This document shows positions 8,345 through 15,867 of a stretch of DNA of 64,000 bases, piece by piece. This DNA comes from Candidatus Accumulibacter appositus (lineage in GTDB: Bacteria > Pseudomonadota > Gammaproteobacteria > Burkholderiales > Rhodocyclaceae). Positions within the stretch are counted from its first letter, which is position 1. Each line of letters begins with the position of its first letter. Under the pieces are notes generated by a model that saw only the letters and a list, made by a program, of their open reading frames with translations, searched no databases and was not told where the DNA came from. The stretch covers positions 1-64,000 of the forward strand of contig JEMX01000097.1 of NCBI GenBank assembly GCA_000585055.1. Direction: 5' to 3'. A program made the position numbers and the translations under genes.

Positions 8345-8907
8345 CCGTCCTGGCGCGTCTGCTCGACCCAGATCAACTGCTCGACCTCGAGCCCCAGCGC
8401 CCTCGCCTGGCTGAGCAGACGATCACGAAGCTCCGCCGGGATTTGCTTGTCTCGGGCCAGAATCCAGAGGTAGTCACGATTCGGCCCGACGACCATCGCC
8501 CAGCGATAGTTCTGCTGGTCCAGGGCGACGACATGGTAGCCACCGTAGAAGGGCCCGAAAAACGACACCTTGAGCGAGGCACGATTCGCATCGCCGGTGA
8601 ACAAGGCTCGCCCGACTGCCTGCCGCCAGTCCTTGCGTTCGCCATCGTAGCCGCGGTTGATCACTTCGACACTGCCATCCGGCTGCGCGCGATAGGTGGC
8701 GCTGACATCACTCAGCCCACGTTCGAAGGAGTGGTCCAGTCGCGCCAGCTCGTACCATTTCCCTTCGTAGCGCGTCAGATCGAAGGGCGTCACTGGAGTC
8801 ATGCCGGCGGGTGGTGCCGTTGAACAGGCAGCCAGTCCAAACAGGAAAAGCAGCAGCAGACCTGCCCAGCCATGGCGAGCACCGGCTGGAAGCGCTAAGT
8901 GGCGCAT
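8341..8907 (-). CDS. blc: Outer-membrane lipoprotein lipocalin Blc
   Basis: 188-residue bacterial lipocalin. The signal peptide ends in a lipobox LAAC (C28), so it is lipidated and probably outer-membrane anchored. The lipocalin signature is clear: FDLTRYEGKWYELARLDHSFE just after the lipobox, then VINRGYD, FGPFYGGYHV and a C-terminal YLWILARDKQIP. Blc binds lysophospholipids and fatty acids and is linked to envelope stress and membrane repair. It is monocistronic, with 200 bp upstream before the divergent CIA30 gene. Confidence 0.92.
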   Translation of the reverse strand: MRHLALPAGARHGWAGLLLLFLFGLAACSTAPPAGMTPVTPFDLTRYEGKWYELARLDHSFERGLSDVSATYRAQPDGSVEVINRGYDGERKDWRQAVGRALFTGDANRASLKVSFFGPFYGGYHVVALDQQNYRWAMVVGPNRDYLWILARDKQIPAELRDRLLSQARALGLEVEQLIWVEQTRQDG

Positions 8908-8972
8908 CTCTAGAACCTCACTTTGAAAGCATTGTTGTCCTGGACATTATTACACACAAAGTGGCAGAGCTG

Positions 8973-8984
8973 GCCTATATAGGC
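8973..8984. promoter_or_regulatory. Palindrome GCCTATATAGGC upstream of blc/CIA30
   Basis: A perfect 12-bp palindrome in the intergenic region between divergent blc and the CIA30 gene, followed at once by another AGGC-containing half-like element. Nearby CACTTTG (8919-8925) and CAAAGTG (8957-8963) form a second inverted repeat closer to blc. Candidate operator region; no regulator can be assigned. Confidence 0.35.
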
Positions 8985-9107
8985 TAGCATAGGCGTGAAT
9001 ACAAAATCTATGTCCTAGGCACAACGAGCGTCCCGTCAATCCAGTGGCTCCCCAGAGGAACTCCGCTGAAGCCGTCCGTCCGCCTTCAAGAACATTCACG
9101 AGCATCC

Positions 9108-9626
9108 ATGAACACTTCTGTTGCACGCTTCGATACACCTGACTCGGTCGCCGACTGGTATGCCATCGACGACGCGGTCATGGGTGGCGTTTCCGCCAGC
9201 CAGATGACCTATGACGCGGACGGCCATGCCGTCTTTTCCGGAGCGGTTTCGCTCGCCAACAACGGCGGTTTTGCCTCAGTCCGATCACCCGTCACCACCC
9301 CGGTCGGCGATGGCGCCTCGGCCTACCTGCTGAGCGTTCGCGGCGACGGCAAGCGCTACAAGTTCAGTGTTCGAACGGGCCCCGACTTTGACGGTGTCGC
9401 CTACCAGGCCGGATTTCAACCACCCTCCGGCGAGTGGACCCTCGTTCGCCTGGCCTTGGCCGATTTCGTGCCGACCTGGCGCGGACGAGTCCTTGCAAAT
9501 GCGCCAACGCTGCTACCATCGCGCATACAGCAGCTCGGCCTCCTGATTGCCGATCGACAGGCGGGCACTTTCCGTCTGGAAATACGCACCATCGAGTCCA
9601 CCGAGGCCAACGCCTTGGCCACCTGA
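9108..9626 (+). CDS. CIA30 family (NDUFAF1-like) protein
   Basis: 172-residue protein of the complex I intermediate-associated protein 30 family. Diagnostic segments are the N-terminal WYAIDDAVMGGVSAS, FSGAVSLANNGGFASVRS near residue 45, RGDGKRYKFSVRT near 78 and YQAGFQPPSGEW near 102, followed by a FVPTWRGR motif. The eukaryotic homologue helps assemble respiratory complex I; the bacterial role is unproven and no nuo genes are nearby. No signal peptide, so probably cytoplasmic. Followed after 35 bp by an outer-membrane protein gene that may share its transcript. Confidence 0.88.
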   Translation: MNTSVARFDTPDSVADWYAIDDAVMGGVSASQMTYDADGHAVFSGAVSLANNGGFASVRSPVTTPVGDGASAYLLSVRGDGKRYKFSVRTGPDFDGVAYQAGFQPPSGEWTLVRLALADFVPTWRGRVLANAPTLLPSRIQQLGLLIADRQAGTFRLEIRTIESTEANALAT

Positions 9627-9661
9627 TTGCCGCTACCCCTTCCATCATCGGAGTTACCAAA

Positions 9662-10591
9662 ATGCTTTCCCGACCCAGCACCCCAGTCGTCGGCCTGGCC
9701 GCACCCATGCTATTGATCGCAGCTGCCTTCCTTGCCACCCCGGTTTTCGCCAAGGGCCTGCAGCCTGGCGAGGTGACGACTTCGGGATCGATCACCGGGA
9801 TCAATCAGTTCGACACCGACCTCGATCACAGTGGCAGTTTTCACTGGGCCGGCGTGCAGATCGGCGGCAACGTCACGCGTCAGTTCACACCGCAGGTCGC
9901 TGCCGGCTTCAGCCTGCGCTACGACTACCAGGACTGGAACTGGGATAAGCCAGCGGCCTTCGGCGGCCAGGCGCCGTGGTCGCGACTGAACGCGCCGCTG
10001 GTCGGCCTGAACCTCTCCTACGCCATTGCACCCGACTGGCGGCTGGGCTTCAGCCCGAGCGTCGAATGGAGCGGCGAATCCGGCGCCAAAGCCAGCGACT
10101 CGCTGAACTATGGCGCGCTGCTGACCGCCACCCGGACTTTTTCTCCGGATCTCGTGCTCGGCTTCGGCCTGGGCGTTTTTCGCCAGATCGACGAAAACAA
10201 GGTTTTCCCCTTCGTGCTCGTCAACTGGAAGATCAGCGACCGCCTGCGGCTGGGCAACCCGCTACAGGCCGGACCCGCGGGCGGCGCAGGACTGGAACTG
10301 GCCTACGCGCTTTCCGAGCGCTGGGAAGTCGCCGGCGGCGGCTCCTACCGCTCGTATCGCTTCCGTCTGAAGGACGACGGCCCGGTGCCCGACGGCATTG
10401 GCGAAAACCGCTTCATTCCGCTCTTCGCGCGGCTCTCGTACAGCTTCGACAAAGCGACCCGCGCCGACTTCTATGCTGCGGGCTTCGTCAACGGCAAGCT
10501 GACGGTCAGCAACTCCGGCGGCCACGAGGTCTACAAGGACGAGTACGACAGCGCACCGGCGATCGGACTCACCGTCTCCCACCGCTTCTGA
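9662..10591 (+). CDS. Outer-membrane beta-barrel protein, function unknown
   Basis: 309 residues from ATG 9662, which has GGAG about 8 bp upstream. The N-terminus is a classical signal peptide (LLIAAAFLATPVFA, cleavage near residue 30). The body alternates hydrophobic and polar residues in short amphipathic strands (LNLSYAIAPDWRLGF, FPFVLVNWKISDRLRLG, FARLSYSFDKATRADFYA) and ends VSHRF, the C-terminal phenylalanine that directs porins to the Bam machinery. No substrate can be assigned. An in-frame ORF extends upstream to 9434 but only across the CIA30 gene, so I reject that extension. Confidence 0.8.
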   Translation: MLSRPSTPVVGLAAPMLLIAAAFLATPVFAKGLQPGEVTTSGSITGINQFDTDLDHSGSFHWAGVQIGGNVTRQFTPQVAAGFSLRYDYQDWNWDKPAAFGGQAPWSRLNAPLVGLNLSYAIAPDWRLGFSPSVEWSGESGAKASDSLNYGALLTATRTFSPDLVLGFGLGVFRQIDENKVFPFVLVNWKISDRLRLGNPLQAGPAGGAGLELAYALSERWEVAGGGSYRSYRFRLKDDGPVPDGIGENRFIPLFARLSYSFDKATRADFYAAGFVNGKLTVSNSGGHEVYKDEYDSAPAIGLTVSHRF

Positions 10592-10668
10592 GCTTTCGGC
10601 AAGCGGCACAGCAGGCACACTCGGCGGAGCGCGCTGACCGCCGGCAGCCTGCAGCAGCGCTTGCGCAC

Positions 10669-10684
10669 AGTCCACATGTGGACT
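10669..10684. promoter_or_regulatory. Perfect 16-bp palindrome before the RES/Xre operon
   Basis: AGTCCACATGTGGACT is fully symmetrical and ends 34 bp before the antitoxin start. Autorepression by the antitoxin-toxin complex is normal for Xre/RES modules, so this is the best operator candidate. Confidence 0.6.
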
Positions 10685-10718
10685 AACATTCCCATGAACT
10701 CTTCATTTGGAGACTGCC

Positions 10719-11132
10719 ATGGGCAACGCCGCGCGCGTCCTGTCACCCGCCAACCCGGAAACCAGGGAAATGTCCACGGCTGGCTTGCGGGCTTTTTTCA
10801 ACATCGCCCGCGACTGGCAGCTGGACGTCGACCAGCAATTGGTGCTGCTCGGTGCCCCGGGCCGCTCGACCTTCTTCAAGTGGAAATCGGCGCCGGCCGA
10901 AGCGCGCCTGGGCAAGGATACGCTGGAGCGGCTTTCCTACCTGCTCGGCATCTACAAGGCGCTGCAGATTCTGCTCCCCGAGCCGTCGGCAGCCGACGCC
11001 TGGGTGCGCAAGCCGAATCAGGCGCCACTGTTCGGCGGCCGCAGCGCGCTCGAACGGATGCTCGGCGGCAACGTCGGCGACCTCTTCGCGGTGCGCCAAT
11101 ATCTCGACGCCATGCGCGGGACCTGGGCTTGA
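10719..11132 (+). CDS. Xre/MbcA/ParS-type antitoxin of a RES module
   Basis: 137-residue protein of the Xre-MbcA-ParS antitoxin family. The N-terminal half carries a helix-turn-helix-like region (LRAFFNIARDWQLDVDQQLVLLG...STFFKWK). The C-terminal half holds the toxin-binding domain (LLGIYKALQILLP, WVRKPNQAPLFGGRSALERML), the pattern of antitoxins paired with RES toxins. ATG 10719 is preferred over the in-frame TTG at 10707 because TTGGAGA then serves as its ribosome-binding site. The stop overlaps the toxin start (TTGA), so the two are translationally coupled. Confidence 0.88.
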   Translation: MGNAARVLSPANPETREMSTAGLRAFFNIARDWQLDVDQQLVLLGAPGRSTFFKWKSAPAEARLGKDTLERLSYLLGIYKALQILLPEPSAADAWVRKPNQAPLFGGRSALERMLGGNVGDLFAVRQYLDAMRGTWA

Positions 11133-11818
11133 CCGGGTCTGCCCAGGCGAGCGTTCGCCTGCACTGGAACCCCGCGTACAGGGTGATTTCGACGCGCTAT
11201 CCGGCGGTCAGCGTGTTCGACCGGGTCGCCTCGGCCGACGACTTCGACGCGCTCTACGCACTCGAAGCATTGACCAATGACCGTGTGCGTGACGAACTTG
11301 GCCAGATCGAGTTGGTGCCGCGGACGGAGCGGCGCTTCGGTCCGGGCAGCGGCCCGATCATGGCCGCTTTCACGCACCCGAATCCGCTCGGCAGCCGCTT
11401 CAGCGACGGCAGCTATGGCGTCTTCTACTGCGCTCGCGATGTTGAAACAGCGATCGCAGAAACTGTCCATCACTCGGCGCGCTTCCTGGCAGCGACCAGC
11501 GAGCCGGCGATGAAGCTGCAGATGCGTCTGTACACGGTCAAGGCGGCCGGCCAGGTGATCGACCTGCGCAAGCCGGGCATCGACGCGGCGGCCATATTCG
11601 ACCGCAGTGACTACGGCCATTCGCAGGCGCTCGCCCGGCGTCTGCGCAGCGTCGGCGCGACCGGCGCAGTCTATCCCTCAGTGCGGCGAGCGAAAGGACA
11701 GTGCCTGGCCGCATTCACGCCGCAACTGCTGCACAACTGCGCACACGCCGCCTATCTGCAGTATTCCTGGAACGGCCACGAAATCGACGCCGTCTTCGAG
11801 TTTTCGCGACGCGCCTGA
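11129..11818 (+). CDS. RES-domain NAD+-degrading toxin
   Basis: 229-residue RES-domain protein starting at TTG 11129, which overlaps the antitoxin stop by four bases. Domain landmarks are AYRVIS (R18), the core GSRFSDGSYGVFY at residues 88-100, and an acidic TAIAET helix (E106, E111), matching the Arg/Tyr/Glu active-site layout of the family. RES toxins such as MbcT and the Pseudomonas and Photorhabdus RES proteins degrade NAD+, causing stasis or death. The in-frame ORF extends upstream to 10661 but that part only shadows the antitoxin. With the SIR2 gene, this gives two putative NAD+-depleting effectors within 10 kb. Confidence 0.87.
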   Translation: MTGSAQASVRLHWNPAYRVISTRYPAVSVFDRVASADDFDALYALEALTNDRVRDELGQIELVPRTERRFGPGSGPIMAAFTHPNPLGSRFSDGSYGVFYCARDVETAIAETVHHSARFLAATSEPAMKLQMRLYTVKAAGQVIDLRKPGIDAAAIFDRSDYGHSQALARRLRSVGATGAVYPSVRRAKGQCLAAFTPQLLHNCAHAAYLQYSWNGHEIDAVFEFSRRA

Positions 11819-11920
11819 GCGGCAGCGGACTATTCCAATAGGTGGAAACGCCAATCGCCGCCGTGTGAAGCGACGGCCGGCAGAGCCCAGCCAATCCGAA
11901 CAAAACAGGCCTGCACTCGA

Positions 11921-13330
11921 TTATTTTTCTAGCTTGTCGGCTTTGCCTGACTCCTGATTCCAGGCGACAAACTCCAATGGCCGGAGCCGGAAGCGGATGG
12001 CATTGCCTTCGTGCAGATTTTTGAATTCTTCGGCAAGCAGGGCGACGAACTTCGCACGATCCCCCTCGGCGACAGTGGCTGGAATGACAGCGCGCATGGC
12101 CGCCGTGCTGGCGGCCCTGCCTCCACGCACTATCGATCGCACCGCTTCGGTCAGCTCTGCCCGGTAACGCAGACGAAAGAGGTCCGGCGGGATCAATTGT
12201 TGCCTTACCGCCACATACTGCTGACAGGAACGCTCGTAGGCCCAGACGAAAACATCGCGCAGCAATTCGATCCGCGCCAGTTCATAGACGCCGATCATGG
12301 CATCAATGTAGGCCTGCTCGGGCACGTCGATGAACGACAGCGGGCAGAGGTTGCAGCGGATCAGCGGGATATTTGCCGCGAGGCGTGAAACGCGCTTGTT
12401 TACGTCCTCGAAGGCCTGCAAATAGGGGAGATGAGCCATCAGAAAAAACGCCTGCTCGAACGGATCGCGAATTTCCCCCGCCATGTCGAGGACGATGCCG
12501 AGCAACGCGTCCAGGCGTTGCGGCAGGGCGATGGGCAGATAGACGCTGCCACTGATTTCCACGGCCCGCTTACGCACCCGGCCGCCGGCCTGTGGATCCC
12601 GCAACAGGCCATCGGAAAGCAAGGCATGCAGGGCGAGAATGGTCTCGGTGTTCACGCCGACACCATCCACCTCGCGCACCAGGTATTCGATGGCGGCCTT
12701 GTGGTTGAGGATCATCTGGGTTTCCAGCCCATCCTTGCCTTCGGCCGCCAGGCCGTATTCGATCAGGCGCTCGGTATCGAGCCTGGTGTAGGTATTACCC
12801 TCCAGCCGCGACGAGGCCCACGAGAGGTCGATCAGCAGCCGATTCATGATGTCGCGGGCAAAGGTGCCCGCGGCGGACTGCTCGGCCGGCGATCGCCCCA
12901 GCGAATGCAGTTGAGCACGCAGGGCCGCGGGCAGGTAGAAGGTTTCGTTGGGGCGATAGGCTTCGAGAAACCGGATGTCGTAACTCACCGGCCGGCGTTG
13001 ATGCAGCGGCTGCCGTACATACGCCTTGATGTCTTCGCCTTCGGGAGACAGCGGGACATAGATTTCGCCGCTGGCCTGACCAGGAATTAGCGCGGGTACG
13101 ATGTCCCCCTCGCCTGCCACCGGCGCCAGCCGGTATTTCAGTGCCCTGCCTTCGCCAGCGGTGACAATACGCGCCAGCGCTGCCAGTGAGGCAAGCCGGC
13201 GCTGGAGTGTGCGGCGGGAAATCTCATTGCCCACGGAGCGCAACAAGGCTTCCAGACCGATGCCGTCCGGGTGACGCGCGATCAGTTCGGCGATTTCATT
13301 CAGCTCCCCTGGGGAAACGATTTTGGGCAT
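11921..13330 (-). CDS. Fic family protein with winged-helix N-terminus
   Basis: 469 residues. An N-terminal helix-turn-helix (ELIARHPDGIGLEALL...SRRTLQRRL, residues 15-46) precedes a Fic domain with an inhibitory helix motif SSRLEGN at 173-179. The core motif reads QAFEDVNKRVSR (305-316) where active AMP transferases have HPFxDGNGRxxR, so the catalytic histidine position is glutamine. The surrounding NIPLIRCNLCPLSF and VPEQAYIDAMIGVYEL match a subgroup of large bacterial Fic proteins in which, as I recall, this substitution is common. It may therefore not AMPylate, or may use another chemistry. The upstream region contains repeated GCGCCATAT half-sites suited to autoregulation by the N-terminal domain. 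Confidence 0.85.
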   Translation of the reverse strand: MPKIVSPGELNEIAELIARHPDGIGLEALLRSVGNEISRRTLQRRLASLAALARIVTAGEGRALKYRLAPVAGEGDIVPALIPGQASGEIYVPLSPEGEDIKAYVRQPLHQRRPVSYDIRFLEAYRPNETFYLPAALRAQLHSLGRSPAEQSAAGTFARDIMNRLLIDLSWASSRLEGNTYTRLDTERLIEYGLAAEGKDGLETQMILNHKAAIEYLVREVDGVGVNTETILALHALLSDGLLRDPQAGGRVRKRAVEISGSVYLPIALPQRLDALLGIVLDMAGEIRDPFEQAFFLMAHLPYLQAFEDVNKRVSRLAANIPLIRCNLCPLSFIDVPEQAYIDAMIGVYELARIELLRDVFVWAYERSCQQYVAVRQQLIPPDLFRLRYRAELTEAVRSIVRGGRAASTAAMRAVIPATVAEGDRAKFVALLAEEFKNLHEGNAIRFRLRPLEFVAWNQESGKADKLEK

Positions 13331-13367
13331 GGGATCTGCGCGGCGTTATGGCATGAAAGCGAATATA

Positions 13368-13409
13368 GCGCCATATTATATGGCGCGCACTGTCTTTTGC
13401 GCGCCATAT
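13368..13409. promoter_or_regulatory. Palindromic operator and extra half-site upstream of fic
   Basis: GCGCCATATTATATGGCGC (13368-13386) is a perfect 19-bp odd palindrome of two GCGCCATAT arms. A third identical arm lies at 13401-13409. It lies 38-79 bp before the fic start. The likely binder is the helix-turn-helix N-terminus of the Fic protein itself; that is inference. Confidence 0.6.
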
Positions 13410-13465
13410 TGACGTCCTCAAAATGGGCATCTGCCAAAGCGCTTGTCGCCACTCGTCAAGGAAAA

Positions 13466-13553
13466 GCGTGCCGCTCGGTGAGAGTTGCCGCACGCCAGGG
13501 CGGGGTGAGAGTTGCCGCACGCCAGGGCGGAAATCTCTCGCCGAGCGGCACGC
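13466..13553. repeat. Inverted repeat enclosing a 27-bp tandem duplication
   Basis: The perfect 13-bp arms GCGTGCCGCTCGG (13466-13478) and CCGAGCGGCACGC (13541-13553) extend inward with few mismatches (GAGAG/CTCTC). Between them a 27-bp-period unit occurs twice, starting at 13478 and 13505. It lies between the nnrU stop and the fic promoter. It could fold as a large stem or be a small mobile or REP-like element. Confidence 0.6.
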
Positions 13554-13601
13554 ACCCCCACCGACGCCCAAACCCCGATGCCGCCCGGGTAGCGCGCGTC
13601 G

Positions 13602-14180
13602 TCAGCCGAACGGCCGCACACCAAACAGCCAACCGTGCGCCCAGAACGCGAACACTGCCCAGGCCACCACCCCCACCGCCACGGTGACGGCAGTGCCAGA
13701 CCGGGTGCCGGCCGGATAAACGGTGCCGGCGGCACGGTCGCGCTGCCTTGACGAGCGGAAATCAAGCACCGACCAGAGCAACAAGCTGCCGAACAGGACC
13801 AGGTCGGCCAGGGTGTGGTTGGCCAGCAGGTGCGCCAGCGCCCAGACTTTCACGGCCAGCACCATCGGATGGTGCACACGCGCCTTGATGCCGTTCCGCG
13901 GCACGTAGGCGGCGGCCAGCAGAATGAAGGACGCCAGCATCAGGAGCGCCGCGAAGTGGCGCATCCCGATCATCGGCGTCCACAGCAGCACGGGATCGAG
14001 GCGCGCCTGGCCATAGCCCCAGACCAAGAGGCCGAAGCCGAGCAAAGAGAGCAGCGAGTAGCCGCCCTTCCAGGCGTTCGCGCCGATGCGCGCACGCACC
14101 CCGCTGCGCCAGTCGTCGGCGAAGATGCGCACCGAATGCACGCCGAGGAAAATCACGAGGCCGAGAATTAGAGTAGTCAT
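13602..14180 (-). CDS. NnrU family membrane protein
   Basis: 192-residue integral membrane protein of the NnrU family, with about five to six hydrophobic helices. The start is ATG 14180 (MTTLILGLVIFLGVHSVRI), the conserved N-terminus; an in-frame extension to 14267 is not conserved. Landmarks are LGVHSVRIF, WKGGYSLLSLLGF, RHFAALLMLASFIL and HHPMVLAVKVWALAHLLAN. NnrU was named for genes near nitric oxide/nitrite reductase loci but its biochemical role is unclear. It follows hupV by 185 bp and may lie at the end of the hydrogenase transcript. Confidence 0.88.
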   Translation of the reverse strand: MTTLILGLVIFLGVHSVRIFADDWRSGVRARIGANAWKGGYSLLSLLGFGLLVWGYGQARLDPVLLWTPMIGMRHFAALLMLASFILLAAAYVPRNGIKARVHHPMVLAVKVWALAHLLANHTLADLVLFGSLLLWSVLDFRSSRQRDRAAGTVYPAGTRSGTAVTVAVGVVAWAVFAFWAHGWLFGVRPFG

Positions 14181-14365
14181 GGTATGAGAGAGGAATGGAG
14201 AGGGGGGTGAAGGTGAAACAGGCGCGTGGTCTTCGGTGCAGCAACCACGCCGTAGCGACGCGACCATTGCACGGTATCCGCCAGCAGCTTACACCGAAAG
14301 CCGATCGACTCGCCGACCCGGCCTCCAGCGAAATACGCAAGACATTGCTCATGCGACGCTGTTCA

Positions 14366-15867
14366 TCAATGCACGGTGCACACCATGCACGGATCGAACG
14401 AGCGCACGACGTGCTGCACGGTGAGCGGCACCGTTTCACCCTCACCCACCGGCAGCCCGACCAGCGCCTGTTCGAGCGCCCCGGGAACCCCCCCCGCATC
14501 GCGTGGCGAGAAGTTCCAGGTGGTCGGGGCGATGATCTGGTAGCGGGCGATCTTGCCGCCGTCGATCTGCAGCCAGTGACCGAGGGCGCCTGCAGCCAGT
14601 GACCGAGGGCGCCGCGCGCGGCTTCGACGAGGCCGACGGCGCTGGCCTGATCGGGCAGCTGCCACTGATTGCAGAAAGGCTCGCCGGGTGTCAGCGCACG
14701 GACCCAGTTTTCCATCGCCGGGACGACCAGGGCAATTTCGAATAGCCGGGCGACAACGCGTGCCAGGACGCTGCCACCATTCGCCGCGACCAGCGCGCGC
14801 AGCAGTGGCTGGCCGTTGACCATCTGCCGGGCCAGCGCGCCGGTCTCGGCGACAGCTGCGTCGTAACGCGGCGCCTTGCACCAGGTATAGGCGTCCGGCT
14901 GCTCGGCAAACTCGGCGATGAGTGGGCGTGTCTCGCCATGCCGCGGGTGCAGCGGCTGCTCACCGAACAGCCAGGCGTGGGCGACGTCTTCGCTGATCAG
15001 TGTGTCGTCGAAAGCCTGGGCGCCGCCGTGCCAGACGCCGCGGGCAAAGAGATGCGGGCCATCGCCGCCGGCCGAGCCGGGCTGGTCTTGCTGAACGTAG
15101 GCGCCGTAGCTGAGGAAAATGTCGCTGCCGCGTCCCATGCGCTCCAGGCCGAGGTCGGCGGCGATTTCCAGGAAGCGCGGGAAGTCGCCTGTCCTGCCCT
15201 GCGCCCAGGCGGCGAGCTGCTCGGCGCTGCCTAGGGCGATGACGTTTTCGAGCGTGTCGCCGAAGACGCTACTGCTCAGAAAGGCGCGAAACTCGCGCAG
15301 CACGGTCAGCAGGCGGACTTTTTCGGTGGCGGTGATGGCGCGCGTCGTGCCACCGGGTTGCAGGGCCAGGCTGTGCGGCCACTTGCCGGCCAGGTAGCCC
15401 ATCAGGCGCAGCCAGTCGGCGCGGGCCGGCAGCACCTCGCGCAGGGCTTCGCCGACGTCGGCCTTGAAGCGTCTTTCGGCCTGCGCGTGCCAGGGGCGAG
15501 TGCGATAGGCGGCGCGCGCGAAGTCGGGCATGAAGAACAGGTAGAAGTGGGTCAGGTGGTCGGCCAGGTTTTCGCAGGCCAGAATCAGCTGGCTTGCCAG
15601 ACGGCCGTTGATCGGCATTTGCAGGCCGGTCGCGTCGGCCAGTGCGGCAGCGGCGGCAGCCGACTGCGACACCGAGCAGATGCCGCAGATGCGCGGCACG
15701 ATGACCAAAGCGTCGAGCGGATGCTTGGCAATCAGAATCTGCTCGAAGCCGCGGTAAAGCGACGAGCAGACCTGCGCCGAGGCGACGCGGCCATCGGCGA
15801 TATCGAGGCTCACTTCGAGGTCGCCTTCGACGCGATTGAAGGGACCGATCGTCAGGCGACGGCTCAC
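14366..15867 (-). pseudogene. hupV: Frameshifted regulatory [NiFe]-hydrogenase large subunit (HupV/HoxC)
   Basis: The start is GTG 15867, overlapping the hupU stop (GTGA). The first part is a normal H2-sensing large subunit: NRVEGDLEV near residue 11 and RICGICSVSQS, giving C61/C64, the variant typical of regulatory hydrogenases (HupV/HoxC). After GALGHWLQ the frame breaks because a 23-bp segment is exactly duplicated (14568-14590 and 14591-14613). With one copy removed, the frame continues IDGGKIARYQIIAPTTWNF to a terminal DPCMVCTVH and stop at 14366, giving a natural 492 residues. As written, translation leaves the frame and loses the second pair of nickel-binding cysteines. As in other sensor hydrogenases there is no cleaved C-terminal extension. 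The cause may be real mutation, reversible slippage or an assembly error. Confidence 0.85.
14568..14613. repeat. Exact 23-bp tandem duplication inside hupV
   Basis: Two identical 23-bp copies abut at 14590/14591. 23 is not a multiple of three, so the duplication shifts the frame; deleting either copy restores the large-subunit frame precisely. Confidence 0.95.

Noticed and set aside
7513-8823. 436-codon plus-strand ORF over the sodium channel and lipocalin
   Set aside because: Low-complexity arginine/alanine composition, and it overlaps two well-supported genes on either strand.
13478-13530. Two direct repeats as a minimal CRISPR array
   Set aside because: The copies abut with no spacer and there are no cas genes; it is a tandem duplication.
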